DNA of 64,000 bases from the NCBI GenBank assembly GCA_013396755.1, contig VWZF01003636.1, positions 97,501 to 161,500 on the forward strand, read 5' to 3'. Position 1 is the first letter of the stretch. Every line of letters starts with the position of its first letter. This document shows positions 36,317 to 46,706 of the stretch, one piece after another. The notes below the pieces were generated by a model, which was not told the origin of the DNA, did not search any database, and worked only from the letters and a program-made list of their open reading frames with translations. The stretch is from Sclerurus mexicanus. Taxonomy: Eukaryota; Chordata; Aves; Passeriformes; Furnariidae. A program made the position numbers and the translations under genes.

Positions 36317-37592
36317 AGTGGGATGATCTGCCGAGGACCCGTCACCCAAGACATGTTGTGGATCAGAGCTCCCTGTGGTCCAGAGGTTCCTGGACAAGGT
36401 GCCATGAGTCTCCCATGCCAACAAAGTCACTTCCAAGGAGCAGCCAAGACCCATTGCGCCATGGAGAAATGGAGACACCCACACTCCTCGTGCTATTTCT
36501 GAACCTTTACAGCAAATTTGGGAATATTTCTGCAGTGATTCAATGTGTACCCACATGTATGTGTAAGGTTGACATTGAAATGTTTTACCATTACTATTGT
36601 GTGTTTAAAATATTGAGGAAACGTGTACATTCTCCAGAATTATTAGTTCAACCAAGTGATGTTTCCTGGCTGTTGGAGGCCTTTCTGTGCTTGCTCATGT
36701 CCTGAATTAGTAATAACAGCAAAGACACGATGTTTAGCAGCTGCTTCAGAAGGACTGAGAAATAACTAAAGGTAAGATGGAAGGAACTTGCTGTTTTCTT
36801 TGTTAAAAACCACTCTAAACTTTGAAAGACATCAGGTTATGTTAGTTGAGGATATGAGTCATCAGCAGGTGAACCAGGAGAAGGAAAGGACAGATGTTGT
36901 CTAAACATTGAGAAAAGGGTCCTGTTGCTGAGGACTCCACTAAAAGTAGCTAAAACATGAGTGTTGAGGAGATTTTTATCCTTTTTGAGTGCCTGAACTT
37001 AATGGGTTTTTCTGGCTGAGCTGTGTAGTACAGAAACCAGCACAGCACTTCTCGACTCTGCTCCCCACACCTCTCTGGGACTGCTCATGTCATAAATCAT
37101 TCACAACTTTACTAAGGTGATTCTTACACAGTCAGTCTATATCTTTAACACAAAATCAAGGAGGGAAAAAAAATTGAAACATGCATATCCCATTTTCCTG
37201 AGCCAGCTTTTCTATCTCAATAAGCAAATTGTGATATCCGGGTCCATGTGAGAGCCAGTTGGAAATGCCAGAAGTATATTTAGTTTCAGTGTATGTGCCA
37301 GAAAGCCCAGGGTTTCTTGTTCTCTCCTCAAGGTACCGCTTGGTTGAGTTTTTTGTCCACCAACTTCGTTTCACTTCCTTTGTGGTCTCTGGTTTGCTTC
37401 ATCTCTGTTCATCCTCTCCCAGCCTGCTGCTGGCTGGTGGCTCTGGGTTGCCCTCCCAGGATCCTCCTGAAGTCCTTCAAGAGGTAAGCTGTTTTTTAGA
37501 ACAAAAATGTGCCCAATCTCATGTTTGATCTGAGTCCTCCTCCAAATGCTCTGGTGAGCTGAGTGTACTGGGAGCAGTAGTTCTCCTTCTAC
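36317..37592. other. Unique non-coding sequence
   Basis: No gene or repeat family recognised. Short frames at 36358-36705 and 37259-37528 on the plus strand have no known motif. Confidence 0.45.
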
Positions 37593-37599
37593 GTGTTCA

Positions 37600-37653
37600 G
37601 TGTCTATCTGTCTCTCTATCTCTCTCTCTCTCTGTCTATCCATCTATCCATCC

Positions 37654-37733
<80 letters not shown>
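37600..37733. repeat. Compound TCTA/TCTC microsatellite with 20 perfect ATCT units
   Basis: An irregular leader (GTCTATCTGTCTCTC, then CCATCTATCCATCC) passes into an uninterrupted run of exactly 20 ATCT units at 37654-37733. The perfect 80-bp core predicts high length polymorphism. The Leu-Ser-Ile-Tyr repeat frames across it are artefacts. Confidence 0.97.
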
Positions 37734-37775
37734 GATAGCTTATTGCTTTCCAAAGATGTTTCTGGTTATTTTGCC

Positions 37776-37842
37776 CATTTATATTTATATTTATATTTTT
37801 ATATATATATATATATATATACACACACATGCATGTGTATAA
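37776..37842. repeat. AT-rich simple repeat grading into AC
   Basis: TTTATATTTATATTTATATT is followed by about eleven TA units, then ACACACAC and ATGCATGTGTAT. It lies 40 bp downstream of the ATCT repeat, so the two form one highly variable patch. Confidence 0.92.
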
Positions 37843-37881
37843 TGTTGTTTAAAGTTCTCCCTTCTTTCCAAATATTATTTT

Positions 37882-38200
37882 CATGGAATCAAAGGAACAT
37901 TAAGATTGGGAGAGCCCACCCTGTGCCCGATGCCCACCTTGTCCCCCAGCCCAGAGCACTCAGTGCCACGGCCAGTCCTGCCTTGAACACCTCCAGGGCT
38001 GGGCACTCCAACCCTCCCTGGGCAGCCCCTGCCAAGGCCTGACCACCCTTTCCAGGCACAAATTCCTCCCCATGTCCCCCCTGCCCCTGCCCTGGCCCAG
38101 CCTGAGCCCGTTCCCTCTGCTCCTGTCCCTGTTCCCTGGAGCAGAGCCTGATCCCCCCGGCTCCCCCCTCCTGTTGGGGAGTTGGGGACAGTGAGAAGGT
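37882..38200 (-). mobile_element. CR1 LINE 3' end, 3' portion of an interrupted copy
   Basis: The plus strand reads TGTGCCCGATGCCCACCTTG, CCAGAGCACTCAGTGCCACG, CTGGGCAGCCCCTGCCAAGG, GACCACCCTTTCCAGGCAC, CTGCTCCTGTCCCTGTTCCC and CTGATCCCCCCGGCTCCC, the reverse complement of a CR1 tail. It breaks off at GAGAAGGT (38200), where a second CR1 is inserted, and resumes at 38304. Confidence 0.93.
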
Positions 38201-38303
38201 GGCACTCATTGTTCTGCTCTGCTTGACAAGGTGGTGATTGGTCAAAGGTTGGACTTGATGATCTTGGAGGTCTTTTCCAACGTAAATGATTTTGTTGTTC
38301 TCT
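38201..38303 (+). mobile_element. Short CR1 tail nested inside another CR1
   Basis: GGCACTCATTGTTCTGCTCT, GACAAGGTGGTGATTGG, GGTTGGACTTGATGATCTTGG and CTTTTCCAACGTAAATGATT form the last about 100 bp of a plus-strand CR1. It is flanked on both sides by GAAGGT (38195-38200 and 38304-38309), consistent with a short target-site duplication, and by the two halves of a minus-strand CR1. Confidence 0.88.
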
Positions 38304-38360
38304 GAAGGTCTCCCCTGAGCTTCTTTTTCTCCAGGCTGAGCCCCTCAGCTGCTCATGTTA
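38304..38360 (-). mobile_element. CR1 LINE, continuation of the interrupted copy
   Basis: GGTCTCCCCTGAGCTTC and TTTTTCTCCAGGCTGAGCCC match the next block expected in a minus-strand CR1. The plus-strand copy at 44157-44551 has the equivalent GGGGCTCAGCCTGGAGAAAA, placed just before its CTGCCAGGAGGGGGGAGCC block. Joined to 37882-38200 this gives a collinear element. Confidence 0.85.
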
Positions 38361-40507
38361 CTTCCTGCAACAACGAGTTAAAAAATCCACTAAATTTAGG
38401 ACCTCTTCTGGTGTCCAAAAAATGCTTCATTTCACATGTGCCATCAGCTGAGTGCAGTTGAAACAAGTCCTAACATTGACTTCAGCACTGTGTGGTCAGA
38501 TGGAACACTGGCTGATGGGGTGTCCTGTTTGCAAACTGGTTTTCAAACATGATTTAAGCATGTTGAAATTCGTGTGGTTCAGTCTGAAGGGTGAAAGTAC
38601 CTTATGTACCAACAGTAGTGTATCATTTGAGAAACCAGATTAGGAGTGGCAAGTGGGACATATGTTATTGAGAAATGAAGGAGAATAGGGTTTGGTTTTT
38701 TGTTGTTGTTTTTTTTTTTTCCTTTTTTGGAAAATCTTCCAAAAATGAGCCCAGTAAGAGCTTGCCAGATTTGGCATTTAAAGACAAAGCTGTCTTGAGC
38801 TGAGTTCAGAAAAAGGTCTTAGTGTCAAATGCTTTCAACCTTTTTGCATTAAATGAACTGAAATTCAGCCAAACCAGATTCCTCAGATTTGGGAAAAAAA
38901 GATTCCCTCCCAAGCCCAGGAGAAGCAGGCCAAGTTTCATCCTGACAGGAAGGTTTTTGCCAAAGCTATTAAAGCTGAAGTGAAAGTAATGATGCTTTAT
39001 CTGGCATTTATGAAGCAGTTTCATCCCAAAAGTTCCTAAAGCACATTACATACAGCAGGCTGGATTCCCACTCCGTAGTCAGATGTTGTTCATACACATT
39101 CTCATTAGAATATGGGGAATTTGAGAACTCAGGCCTGAAGATCCCATGCAAGAGCACAGAGTTTGGACCCCTTTCCATGTTCCGTGGTGGGAATTCAATG
39201 GCACTAGACTGGAATCTTGGCTTTGCTGGAGGTTCAGACCATCAAAACCCAGCTGGAGAGATAATGCTGCCCATCAGCAACCCAGTTGTGATCCAAATCT
39301 GGATTCTGTGGCTCAGTTGCATTTCTCTGCCACAGGAATATGGAATTTTACCTGAACTCAATGCTTAAACCTTTCTCTATGACATTGCTTTTTTCCAAGA
39401 CTTCTCTTGGCTTTGAGATAATTCAGTTTTCTACATCAGTGCCTCCCCTAATTCTATGTTTATATATATTTCCCATAGATGGCACTGGAATTTCATGTTT
39501 ACTTTGTAATGTTTTAGCCTAGATTTTCCCTATTTGGGGTGGGCAGGGATTATTTCCCCTATACTTAATTATTGGATTTTGACTCTTAGTCAATTTGAGT
39601 TGTTTGTTTGCTTCCCCCTCAGGAATCTTTCTGAGTTCTCAATGTAAAAATTTTAAAAAAAATAAATAAATTAAAAGTGGGTTTTTATCCTCTTTTCCCC
39701 TGGATTTGCTTATAATTAGAATAATTGATTCAAGAAACTACTTTTGCCATTGTATGTGGTTCTATGAGTAGATGAAAGAAACATTTTAAAAGTGGCTCTG
39801 TATCCTCAGCTGCTGTGAAAACTGGATGGGAGATGGGCACAGCATCCATGGAGCCTGATCTTATCCCACTCCTCCTGCTTTAGGATCACTCCTTCCTATT
39901 GACTGAGGGTAGAGCAGGGCAAACCCATTCCCTGTATCCACACTAAACGCAGAATATCCACTTAAGTAATAAGATTTTAATTACCCAAGTCAGAATTTCA
40001 TATTAAACTCTAATCTGATACATTACCAGCCTAAATTAATGTCAAAAGGTGTCTGTATAGAGACTTTCATTCATTTAATGATGGTTAGTTTGGGGCCTAA
40101 ACAAATTATTTGCAAAATAATCTCCAGCCTGCTGTAGAAATGGCATTTCCAATGCTAATAGACTTTTGATTTCCAATTAGTCCTCGACTCACTTTGATCA
40201 GGAACTGACTTACTGAAAGCACTGGAACAAAAAGGGTGTTGGGAAGATGTATCCTTGGATCATTTTTGGAGTGTGTTAACAGGAATGTGTGTGAAAAGAG
40301 TCATTTAATAGCCCTGAAGCTGGGGTGGGATGCAGGGACCATCTGCTTGGCTTTCTGTCTTTGTTACATCCTAAAGAAAACTCTTGAAGAAGGACAAAAT
40401 GAGTTTATTGTCCAGCCCTGAGTACACAGACACTCTTCTCTCTTCTTGGAGCTGTTGCCTTCAAAATTCCACTCTAGGAACTCTTCTGATTAAAAACACC
40501 AATTTAT
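38361..40507. other. Unique non-coding sequence
   Basis: No gene recognised. A T run lies at 38711-38721 and an A/T-rich run at 39650-39675. Overlapping short frames at 39146-39522 match no family I know. Confidence 0.45.
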
Positions 40508-40845
40508 ATGGAATCATGGAATATCTGGAGTTGGAAGGGACCCACAAGGACCATCCAGTCCAACCCCTGGCCCTGCACAGACACCCCAACAATCCCACCC
40601 TGTCCCTGCCCCATCATCCAAACCCTCCTGGAGCTCTGGCAGCCTTGGGGCCGTGCCCACTGCCCTGGGGAGCCTGGGCAGTGCCCACCACCCTCTGGGG
40701 GAAGGACCTTTCCCTGCGATCCCACCTGACCCTGCCCTGACACAGCTCCAGCCCTGCCTTGGGTGCTGTCCCTGCTCACAGACAGATCAGTGCTGCCCCT
40801 CTTCTTCTCTTGAGAAAGTTCTAGACTGCTCCAGCTTCTCCCCTC
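40508..40845 (-). mobile_element. CR1 LINE 3' end (CCTGGCCCTGCACAGACACC type)
   Basis: The plus strand starts ATGGAATCATGGAATATC, then GTTGGAAGGGACCCACAAGG, CCATCCAGTCCAACCCCTGG, CCACCACCCTCTGGGGGAAG and GATCAGTGCTGCCCCTC. This belongs to a different CR1 subfamily from the AAGGCCAGGTTGGAC group, and shares it with 54002-54205. Confidence 0.92.
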
Positions 40846-41623
40846 ATTTTTCATCTTTATGAATTGTTCTTCTGTCTTTGGTTGGACTTATCAGCCATCC
40901 TGTTGAAGCCCAACCAAGAACTTTAAATGTTATTTTATTAACTGAAATGAACTTTTGCAAAGCTTAAACACCCTGAAGTATCTTAACACCTTGTAACCGC
41001 AGGTCCATCCAGAATTAACTACAAAACGCCCAGGAAGGGTTAATCCTTGCTGGCAGTTTGGCCATATTAGAACAATTACAGTGATTCATTGTCTATGTCT
41101 AATGGCATAATCTGATTGTAAAGACAGCAGAGTGGGCGTTGGAAAATATACAGCAGCCCACTATAGTCAGTGTGAGGCATAACAGGAAATGATTGTGGGT
41201 GTTAACCATGTCACAAATGCTTGGATTAAATGCTGACTCCACAGCAGAAAAGCCAAATAAAGATATGGGAAAGCGCCCGTATATGTTTCAATACCAATTA
41301 GGAAAGTATCTAATATTGGGGTTAGCAACAGAAAGGAAAGTTGCAGTGGAAAAGCAACTGCAGGTGATTCTACTTAAAGCTGTATTTACTATCTCCCTAA
41401 TGTGTCAGCCAATAAGTAAAACTGTTAGGGATAATTTGCTCTGATTCGTTCAGAAAGAAGGTATTTTATATTGAAATAAATAGGAAATATAACTCCTGAT
41501 TATGATATTGTCATTAAGGTACTTATTTTCAATTAAGAATTTTTATTAGCTCTCATCAAGTTGAGTAATGAAAGTGCCATAAAATATACTTCCTTTCCCA
41601 CCCAGTCTGCTCCCTCCTGGCCC
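40846..41623. other. Unique AT-rich sequence, possible conserved non-coding block
   Basis: No gene or repeat recognised. 41035-41330 is unique AT-rich sequence without simple repeats and with several homeodomain- and CArG-like words (CCATATTAG, AATTACAG, CCAATTAGG). Conservation cannot be judged from this window alone. Confidence 0.4.
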
Positions 41624-41820
41624 AAAAGGAAAGGAAAGAGGAATAGAAACAGGAATAGGAAAAAGAAAAAGAAAAGGGAGAAGAAAAAGGAAAAATAAAA
41701 GGAAGAAGGAAAAGAAAAAGGAAAAGGAAAAGGAAAAGGAAAAGGAAAAGGAAANAAGGGAAAGGAGTGGAGAAAAGGAGAAAAGAAAAATAAAAGAAGA
41801 ATAAGAGAAGACAGGGGAGG
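41624..41820 (+). repeat. Polypurine tract with (GGAAAA)n core
   Basis: About 200 bases of almost only A and G on the plus strand, with six consecutive GGAAAA units at 41720-41755, the last ending in the single N at 41755. The long Phe/Ser/Pro frames on the minus strand are translations of this tract. Confidence 0.95.
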
Positions 41821-43182
41821 ATGAAAACAATTACAATTTATCGGTGTCCTGAGCTTGTTTTCCTCCTGCTCCATCCCTTGGCCGGGTTTCATCCACGGAG
41901 CTGCAGCCTGTGGGGCCGGATTCTGGGCAATCCCTTGACAGGCACTTTGTCCCTTCTCCTTCCCTTTTCCCAGGGGAAGGGCTGCTCCTTGTGTTCGCCT
42001 TTCCTTGAGGTGCCCCTGGCCAGGCTGTGGACAGCCACAGGTCCCTTCCAAACGCCCTCCAGAGACAGCCACCCCACTCCCTGAGGAGAAAAGGACATGG
42101 GTTAGATTGGCCATTCCAATAATTTAGTAAAAATGGGCATATTCGTTAACTTTTTTTGAATATTTTTAACAGTTCTGGCCTCTTGGAGGAGCTAATGCAA
42201 AGCAAACCTTTTTGTTTGTTTGTTTTTCAGGCGAAAGCTTTAAAATCACAATTAAACCCCCTTAAATTGTAAATATATTTTCAGCTGCACTTTATCAAAT
42301 AATCTTACCAAAAAATTCTAGTTTATGAAGTTATGATGATTTAAATTGTTCCTCCTCTCTCTCTCTTTCTCTCTCTCCCCCTTTTCACACATATTCTCTG
42401 GAGGATCTAAAAATAAGCCTCTAGCTATACAAGTCAGTGCTCCAGGTTTATCCCAGAGCCTAAGCAGTATTTCACCAAATACCTTTGTTATTTTCTGGAG
42501 TTCCTCTGCATTGCATGAAACCTCCAAGGTTATTTGAGATCAGGCAAGGAAAGTGGACACATTCGAGGCAGAGGGTGGGAGGAGGAATTTTTCAGAAGCT
42601 CTGCTGGATAAATTAAAAACGTGAATTCATATTTTTCTGGTGTTTGGGTTACACTGCCAGTGACTTTTGTTTGTTTCTCACTAATCTAAAAAGTATCTGC
42701 AATCAACTAATGAATGAGAAGTAGAGGTAATTCTAAAAATTCTGTATCTTACCTCTTAAAAAAAACCCTTCAACATCAAAAACATGAAGGTTTTATATTT
42801 CATAGGTAAGGGCTTGATTTCACAGTATTGAACTTAATGAGAGGGAAATCACTGAGTTAACAGGAGGAGAGTAAGACTATAAATAATAGGGTTGATTTAA
42901 CACCAACTTTGTGGAATAACCAATTTCATAGATGATTTTATTTTCTCTGATGAAATTTGACAATAAATTCCTTAGGTAAATATTTAGGTAACACAGCATA
43001 AATGTTTTGTAGTCATGAGGTAAAGAAAGGAAGCTGAAAAGGCTGAGGGGCACCCAAATGTTCCTTGCAGAGCTCTGCAACTTTAAAATGATATTTCACC
43101 ACTGTCCAAATGCCTACGCAGGTTGACTGTCACACAATTTTAATACAAGTTAAAAGCTACCTGAATTATTTTTATTGCCTAC
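41821..43182. other. Unique non-coding sequence
   Basis: No gene recognised. There is a short TTTG run near 42205-42225 and a CT-rich tract at 42350-42382. The minus-strand frame 41533-42114 spans the purine tract and the N and is not credible. Confidence 0.45.
42350..42382. repeat. CT-rich microsatellite
   Basis: CCTCCTCTCTCTCTCTTTCT continues into CTCTCTCCCCC, giving a pyrimidine-only run of about 33 bases on the plus strand. Confidence 0.88.
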
Positions 43183-43455
43183 ATAGAATCCTGGAATTGT
43201 TTGGGTTGTAACAGACCTTGAAGCCCATCCAGTGGGCAGGGACACCTCCCACCAGCCCAGGTGGCTCCAAGCCCCGTCCAACCTGGCCTTGGACACTTCC
43301 AGGGATCCAGGGGCAGCCACAGCTTCTCTGCCCAACCTGTGCCAGGGCCTGCCCACCCTCCCAGCCAGGAATTCCTTCCCAATATCCCATCTAACCCTAC
43401 ATTCTTTCACTTTAAAACCTTTCCCCCTTGTCCTATCACTCCACACCCCTGTAAG
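43183..43455 (-). mobile_element. CR1 LINE 3' end
   Basis: The plus strand shows ATAGAATCCTGGAATTGTTT, AAGCCCATCCAGTGGGCAGG, GGGACACCTCCCACCAGCCC, CCTGGCCTTGGACACTTCC, TGTGCCAGGGCCTGCCCACC, TTCCCAATATCCCATCTAAC and CCCCCTTGTCCTATCACTCC. A deletion removes the CCATCCCCTGCCATG block between CCAGTG and GGCAGG. Confidence 0.94.
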
Positions 43456-44156
43456 AACAGCAATGTCCACATGCAGAATGGAGGGTGGCTGAGGCTGTTG
43501 GTGTAAGACACAGCTCACAGAGATGCACAAAAGCCTTTCCCAGGTGATGAAGCCCCTGCTGCAGTTTGCCAGGATGATGTGTGGCCATGGGACCATGCCT
43601 GTCCCCAGCAGGGGCTGTGGGGCCGTGCAGGTGCCGTCCCGTCCCCGCGCACGGGACACGGCACAGCCCCACAAACACTCCCTGGAAGAACTAACACTCT
43701 TTTATGGCAGGAAGAATAAAACAGGATTTCACAGTCACTTGTCTTTGCAGTAACCAGCTTCTCACTTCCTCCAGCACTCCCCGGGGGTGCAGGGCTACTT
43801 CAGGTGCACTCCTCTGTTTATGGCCCTGCAGCAGGATCAGTTTGCCTCAAATCCCCTAATTCTGGCTGCTGGGGAGGGTTTGAGGATGGTGACCGAGGAT
43901 GGCCCAGTGATTAGGCTAATTAGCTCATTTGTGTTTTATTCTCTCTCTGTGATACATGTGGGAGCCCCAGGAGCAGGTTGGATATGTGGGGCTGGACAGG
44001 GCACCAACGACCCCACGATGGCATTGGGGACATCAGTGTCCATCCCTGCTAAAAGGCACTTCTTCCTTGCTCTGCTCCCCATTGTCACCCAAACAAGGGA
44101 CAATACAGGCGGGAGTTTGTCTTTTTGTGACTTGATTCCCAAAATTCTCTTCTAGG
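43456..44156. other. GC-rich unique sequence with a strong hairpin
   Basis: Between two CR1 copies, 43540-43680 is GC- and CpG-rich and contains the hairpin listed at 43611-43670. The frames here (for example 43787-44155 plus) have no recognisable motif. Confidence 0.45.
43611..43670. other. GC-rich inverted repeat (hairpin)
   Basis: GTGCCGTCCCGT (43631-43642) pairs with ACGGGACACGGCAC (43651-43664), twelve base pairs with a two-base bulge around an eight-base loop CCCCGCGC. GGGGCT (43611-43616) and AGCCCC (43665-43670) can extend the stem. The hairpin carries a local CpG cluster. Its function is unknown. Confidence 0.75.
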
Positions 44157-44551
44157 ATTTGGGTCTAGAGCCCCAGTCTGATGAGGAGTGGCTGAGGGAG
44201 CTGGGGGGGCTCAGCCTGGAGAAAAGGAGGCTCAGGGGGGACCTTGTGGCTCTGCAAGTCCCTGCCAGGAGGGGGGAGCCGGGGGGTCGGGCTCTGCTCC
44301 CAGGGAACAGGGACAGGAGCAGAGGGCAGGTGGGACAGTGGGGATATTCCTTCCTGGAAAGGGCTGTCCATCCCTGGCACAGCTGCCCAGGGCAGTGGTG
44401 GAGTCCCCATCCCTGGAGGGATTTAAAAGCCCTGTGGATGTGGCACTTGGGGACAGGAGTCAGTGTGGCCCTGGCAGGGCTGGGGGAATGGTAGGACTTG
44501 ATGACCTTACACAGCTTTTCCAGCCTTTATGATCCTGTGATTCTGTTCTGT
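44157..44551 (+). mobile_element. CR1 LINE 3' end, about 390 bp
   Basis: Runs through GAGGAGTGGCTGAGGGAGCT, GGGGCTCAGCCTGGAGAAAA, AGGAGGCTCAGGGGGGACC, GAACAGGGACAGGAGCAGAG, CCATCCCTGGAGGGATTTAA, GTGGATGTGGCACTTGGGG and ends TTTATGATCCTGTGATTCTG. It retains more of the 3' region than most copies here. Frames on both strands across it are repeat translations. Confidence 0.95.
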
Positions 44552-45890
44552 GATTTCTGAAGCCGTGTCAGGGTTGTCGCTAACACTGAACTTGTGGCCT
44601 CGGTCTATCCTAGCTCTGCCATGAGGAATAAAGTATCTCTCCCAGAACTGGGGATCACCTGGGCAGAAAATTGGCAGAAATTGATTTCAGAATTCCCCAA
44701 TATATTTTAATACTTTTAATTTTTAATATTTAATAAAGTTGTGAAAATTCTTCCCAGACTTTCATTTTTCTACACTGTCTCTGTTTACAACAATGTGAGA
44801 TGCTTTTATTGTCCAAAATTGTCCAAATTCCAGCAAATAGCATTAAAAACGGAGGGTGCATGGGGTGCACCCCTTAATTGTTGCTCGTACAATGGAATGA
44901 GTCTGTGTTCTGTAAATGAGCGTGCACAGCCCTGCCGTGATTTACTTTATACCTACAGTAAATTTTCTTGCAGGAGATTTTATGGTGCCTTGTTGAATCG
45001 TGAATGTTCAGTCAAACCTTCCTCCAGCCGAGGAAAATAGAAGCCAGATCTGCAGAGAGAAAGTAACAAGGAGTTTTTGTTAATGTGTATTCCTGCCTGT
45101 AGTAAGAGAAGAGTAATTCTACCCTAATGAAAATTAAATTTACTACCTTTTGTTTGTAGTTGTATCTTAAAAAAAACCCCAAATGTGCACACCCTTGTTA
45201 ATCACCATGAACAGCTCTCTTCAACCAGCAGAATGACAAAAGAGCACTAAAATGCTCTGGCCACATTCCAGGTGGGTTTGTTGTTTTTTTTCTGGACTTT
45301 CCAAGGAAAATTCACATAACATGCTTTTTTCTTTTTTTTTTTTTCTCTATGGGAAGCATATTTTTCCATGATTCATAAACCCGCTTTTATCCAGTCCATG
45401 AAAGGACTTCTCTCCATTATGGAGACCGGGGCTGACACATTTATGTGCAGAATTGCTGGAGCATTTGCACCACTATTCAGCGAGGCAGTGTCTGTGCTCC
45501 AGGACCAGTCCAGTCACCTGGCACATTCTTGGAACGCTGTGTTGTTGTAACACATAACAAAACATAACAACCGCTGAACTACTGGCTCATGTATCCAGAA
45601 AGTTGCTTTTGCTTTCTTAATCATGCACATGAACTCAAGTTAACAAATGCCATTGGATTATTGATGTGATATCGAGCAATAAGACAGCTGTGTAAAACTG
45701 AGGATATCAATTGGTTCAGGAAATTGCTAATAAATACGCTTTTCATGCCCAAAATGACCAACTGAAATCCAGCCGGGGCTGCTGTAGCTGGAAGCTGCAC
45801 TTACCTGAATAACTGTAGTCGTCTGTACAAGATGAATACTAATTTTTCTATCTTTCTTATGAAATATTTAATCATCATCCCCTATTACAG
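44552..45890. other. Unique non-coding sequence
   Basis: No gene recognised. T-rich runs lie near 45281-45294 and 45326-45346. Short frames (44741-45040, 45368-45550) lack recognisable motifs. Confidence 0.45.
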
Positions 45891-46034
45891 GTTGCACAGA
45901 GAAGTGTTCAAGGTCAAGTTGGATGAGGTTTGGAGCAACCCAGTCTAGTGGAAGGTGTCCCTGCCCATGGGAAGGGGCTGGAAGTAGATGAGTTTTAAGG
46001 TACCTTCCAATGCAAACCATCCCATGATTCTAAG
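45891..46034 (+). mobile_element. CR1 LINE 3' end, diverged
   Basis: GTTGCACAGAGAAGTGTTC, AAGGTCAAGTTGGATGAGG, AAGGTGTCCCTGCCCATGG, TTTTAAGGTACCTTCCAATG and CCCATGATTCTA. The many substitutions and the missing CCATCCCTGG block indicate an old copy. Confidence 0.9.
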
Positions 46035-46648
46035 ATTATTAACTTCCTCTGGCCACCAGCAGTGCTTTCTGGATCATCTTTCTCCTTGGCCTGCTCCTCA
46101 GGGCCCAGGTTTATGGATGCAATGTGTGTTCCACCTGATCCTGCACTCCAAGGTGCTGCCTGAACTGTGAGTGTGGGGAAGGTTGTACAGAACACAGTCG
46201 TCCACCCTTTGTTGCCATCACACGTCGTCATGACCTCTGCAAACAGCACATGTTGTCTTTTGCCGGGGACAGAAGGTTGTTTCTTACCCATGGGGAGCTG
46301 AAAGATCTTGCCAAGGCACTGCTGGCCATCTTCCTGCTCAGAAACAGCACCTGAACACTTAAAACATGAGCTGCAGCTCATCCTGGAGATTTATTAGAGT
46401 AGCAGTCCCAGAGCAGTTCCTGCTGTCCAAACCTGGGCTGTACCAGACCCAAGGGTCTCAGGTGCCAGCTCTGCCCCAGCACAGGTGTCCTTCTGTTCTG
46501 GGAGATGGGACCACCCCATCCCAGCATGGGGGCATGAGGTGGTGCTGGGGACACGGGTGGCCCATGTGGGTCCCTCAGCTTGCCACGGACTGTGTGGGTG
46601 CTGGGCTTGCCCAGGTCTATCCCAGGATGTTCCATGACCATTGTCCTC
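46035..46648. other. Unique non-coding sequence
   Basis: Moderately GC-rich unique sequence between two CR1 remnants. Opposed open frames (46366-46698 plus, 46378-46827 minus) share the same bases and have no known motif. Confidence 0.4.
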
Positions 46649-46706
46649 CCATGATTTTTAAGTTCCTTTCCATCCCAAATCATTCTGGGATTCAGTGATT
46701 CTGTGG
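46649..46706 (+). mobile_element. CR1 LINE terminal fragment
   Basis: CCCATGATTTTTAAGTTCC, TTTCCATCCCAAATCATTCT and GGGATTCAGTGATTCTGTGG match the last about 55 bp of a plus-strand CR1. Upstream blocks could not be recognised. Confidence 0.78.

Noticed and set aside
37593..38042. Frame with repeated Leu-Ser-Ile-Tyr units
   Set aside because: Direct translation of the ATCT microsatellite followed by CR1.
41533..42114. 193-codon minus-strand frame rich in Phe, Ser and Pro
   Set aside because: It translates the polypurine tract and runs across the N at 41755. Composition explains it fully.
46050..46640. Possible LTR or retroviral remnant between CR1 copies
   Set aside because: No TG...CA ends, primer-binding site or viral protein motif could be found.
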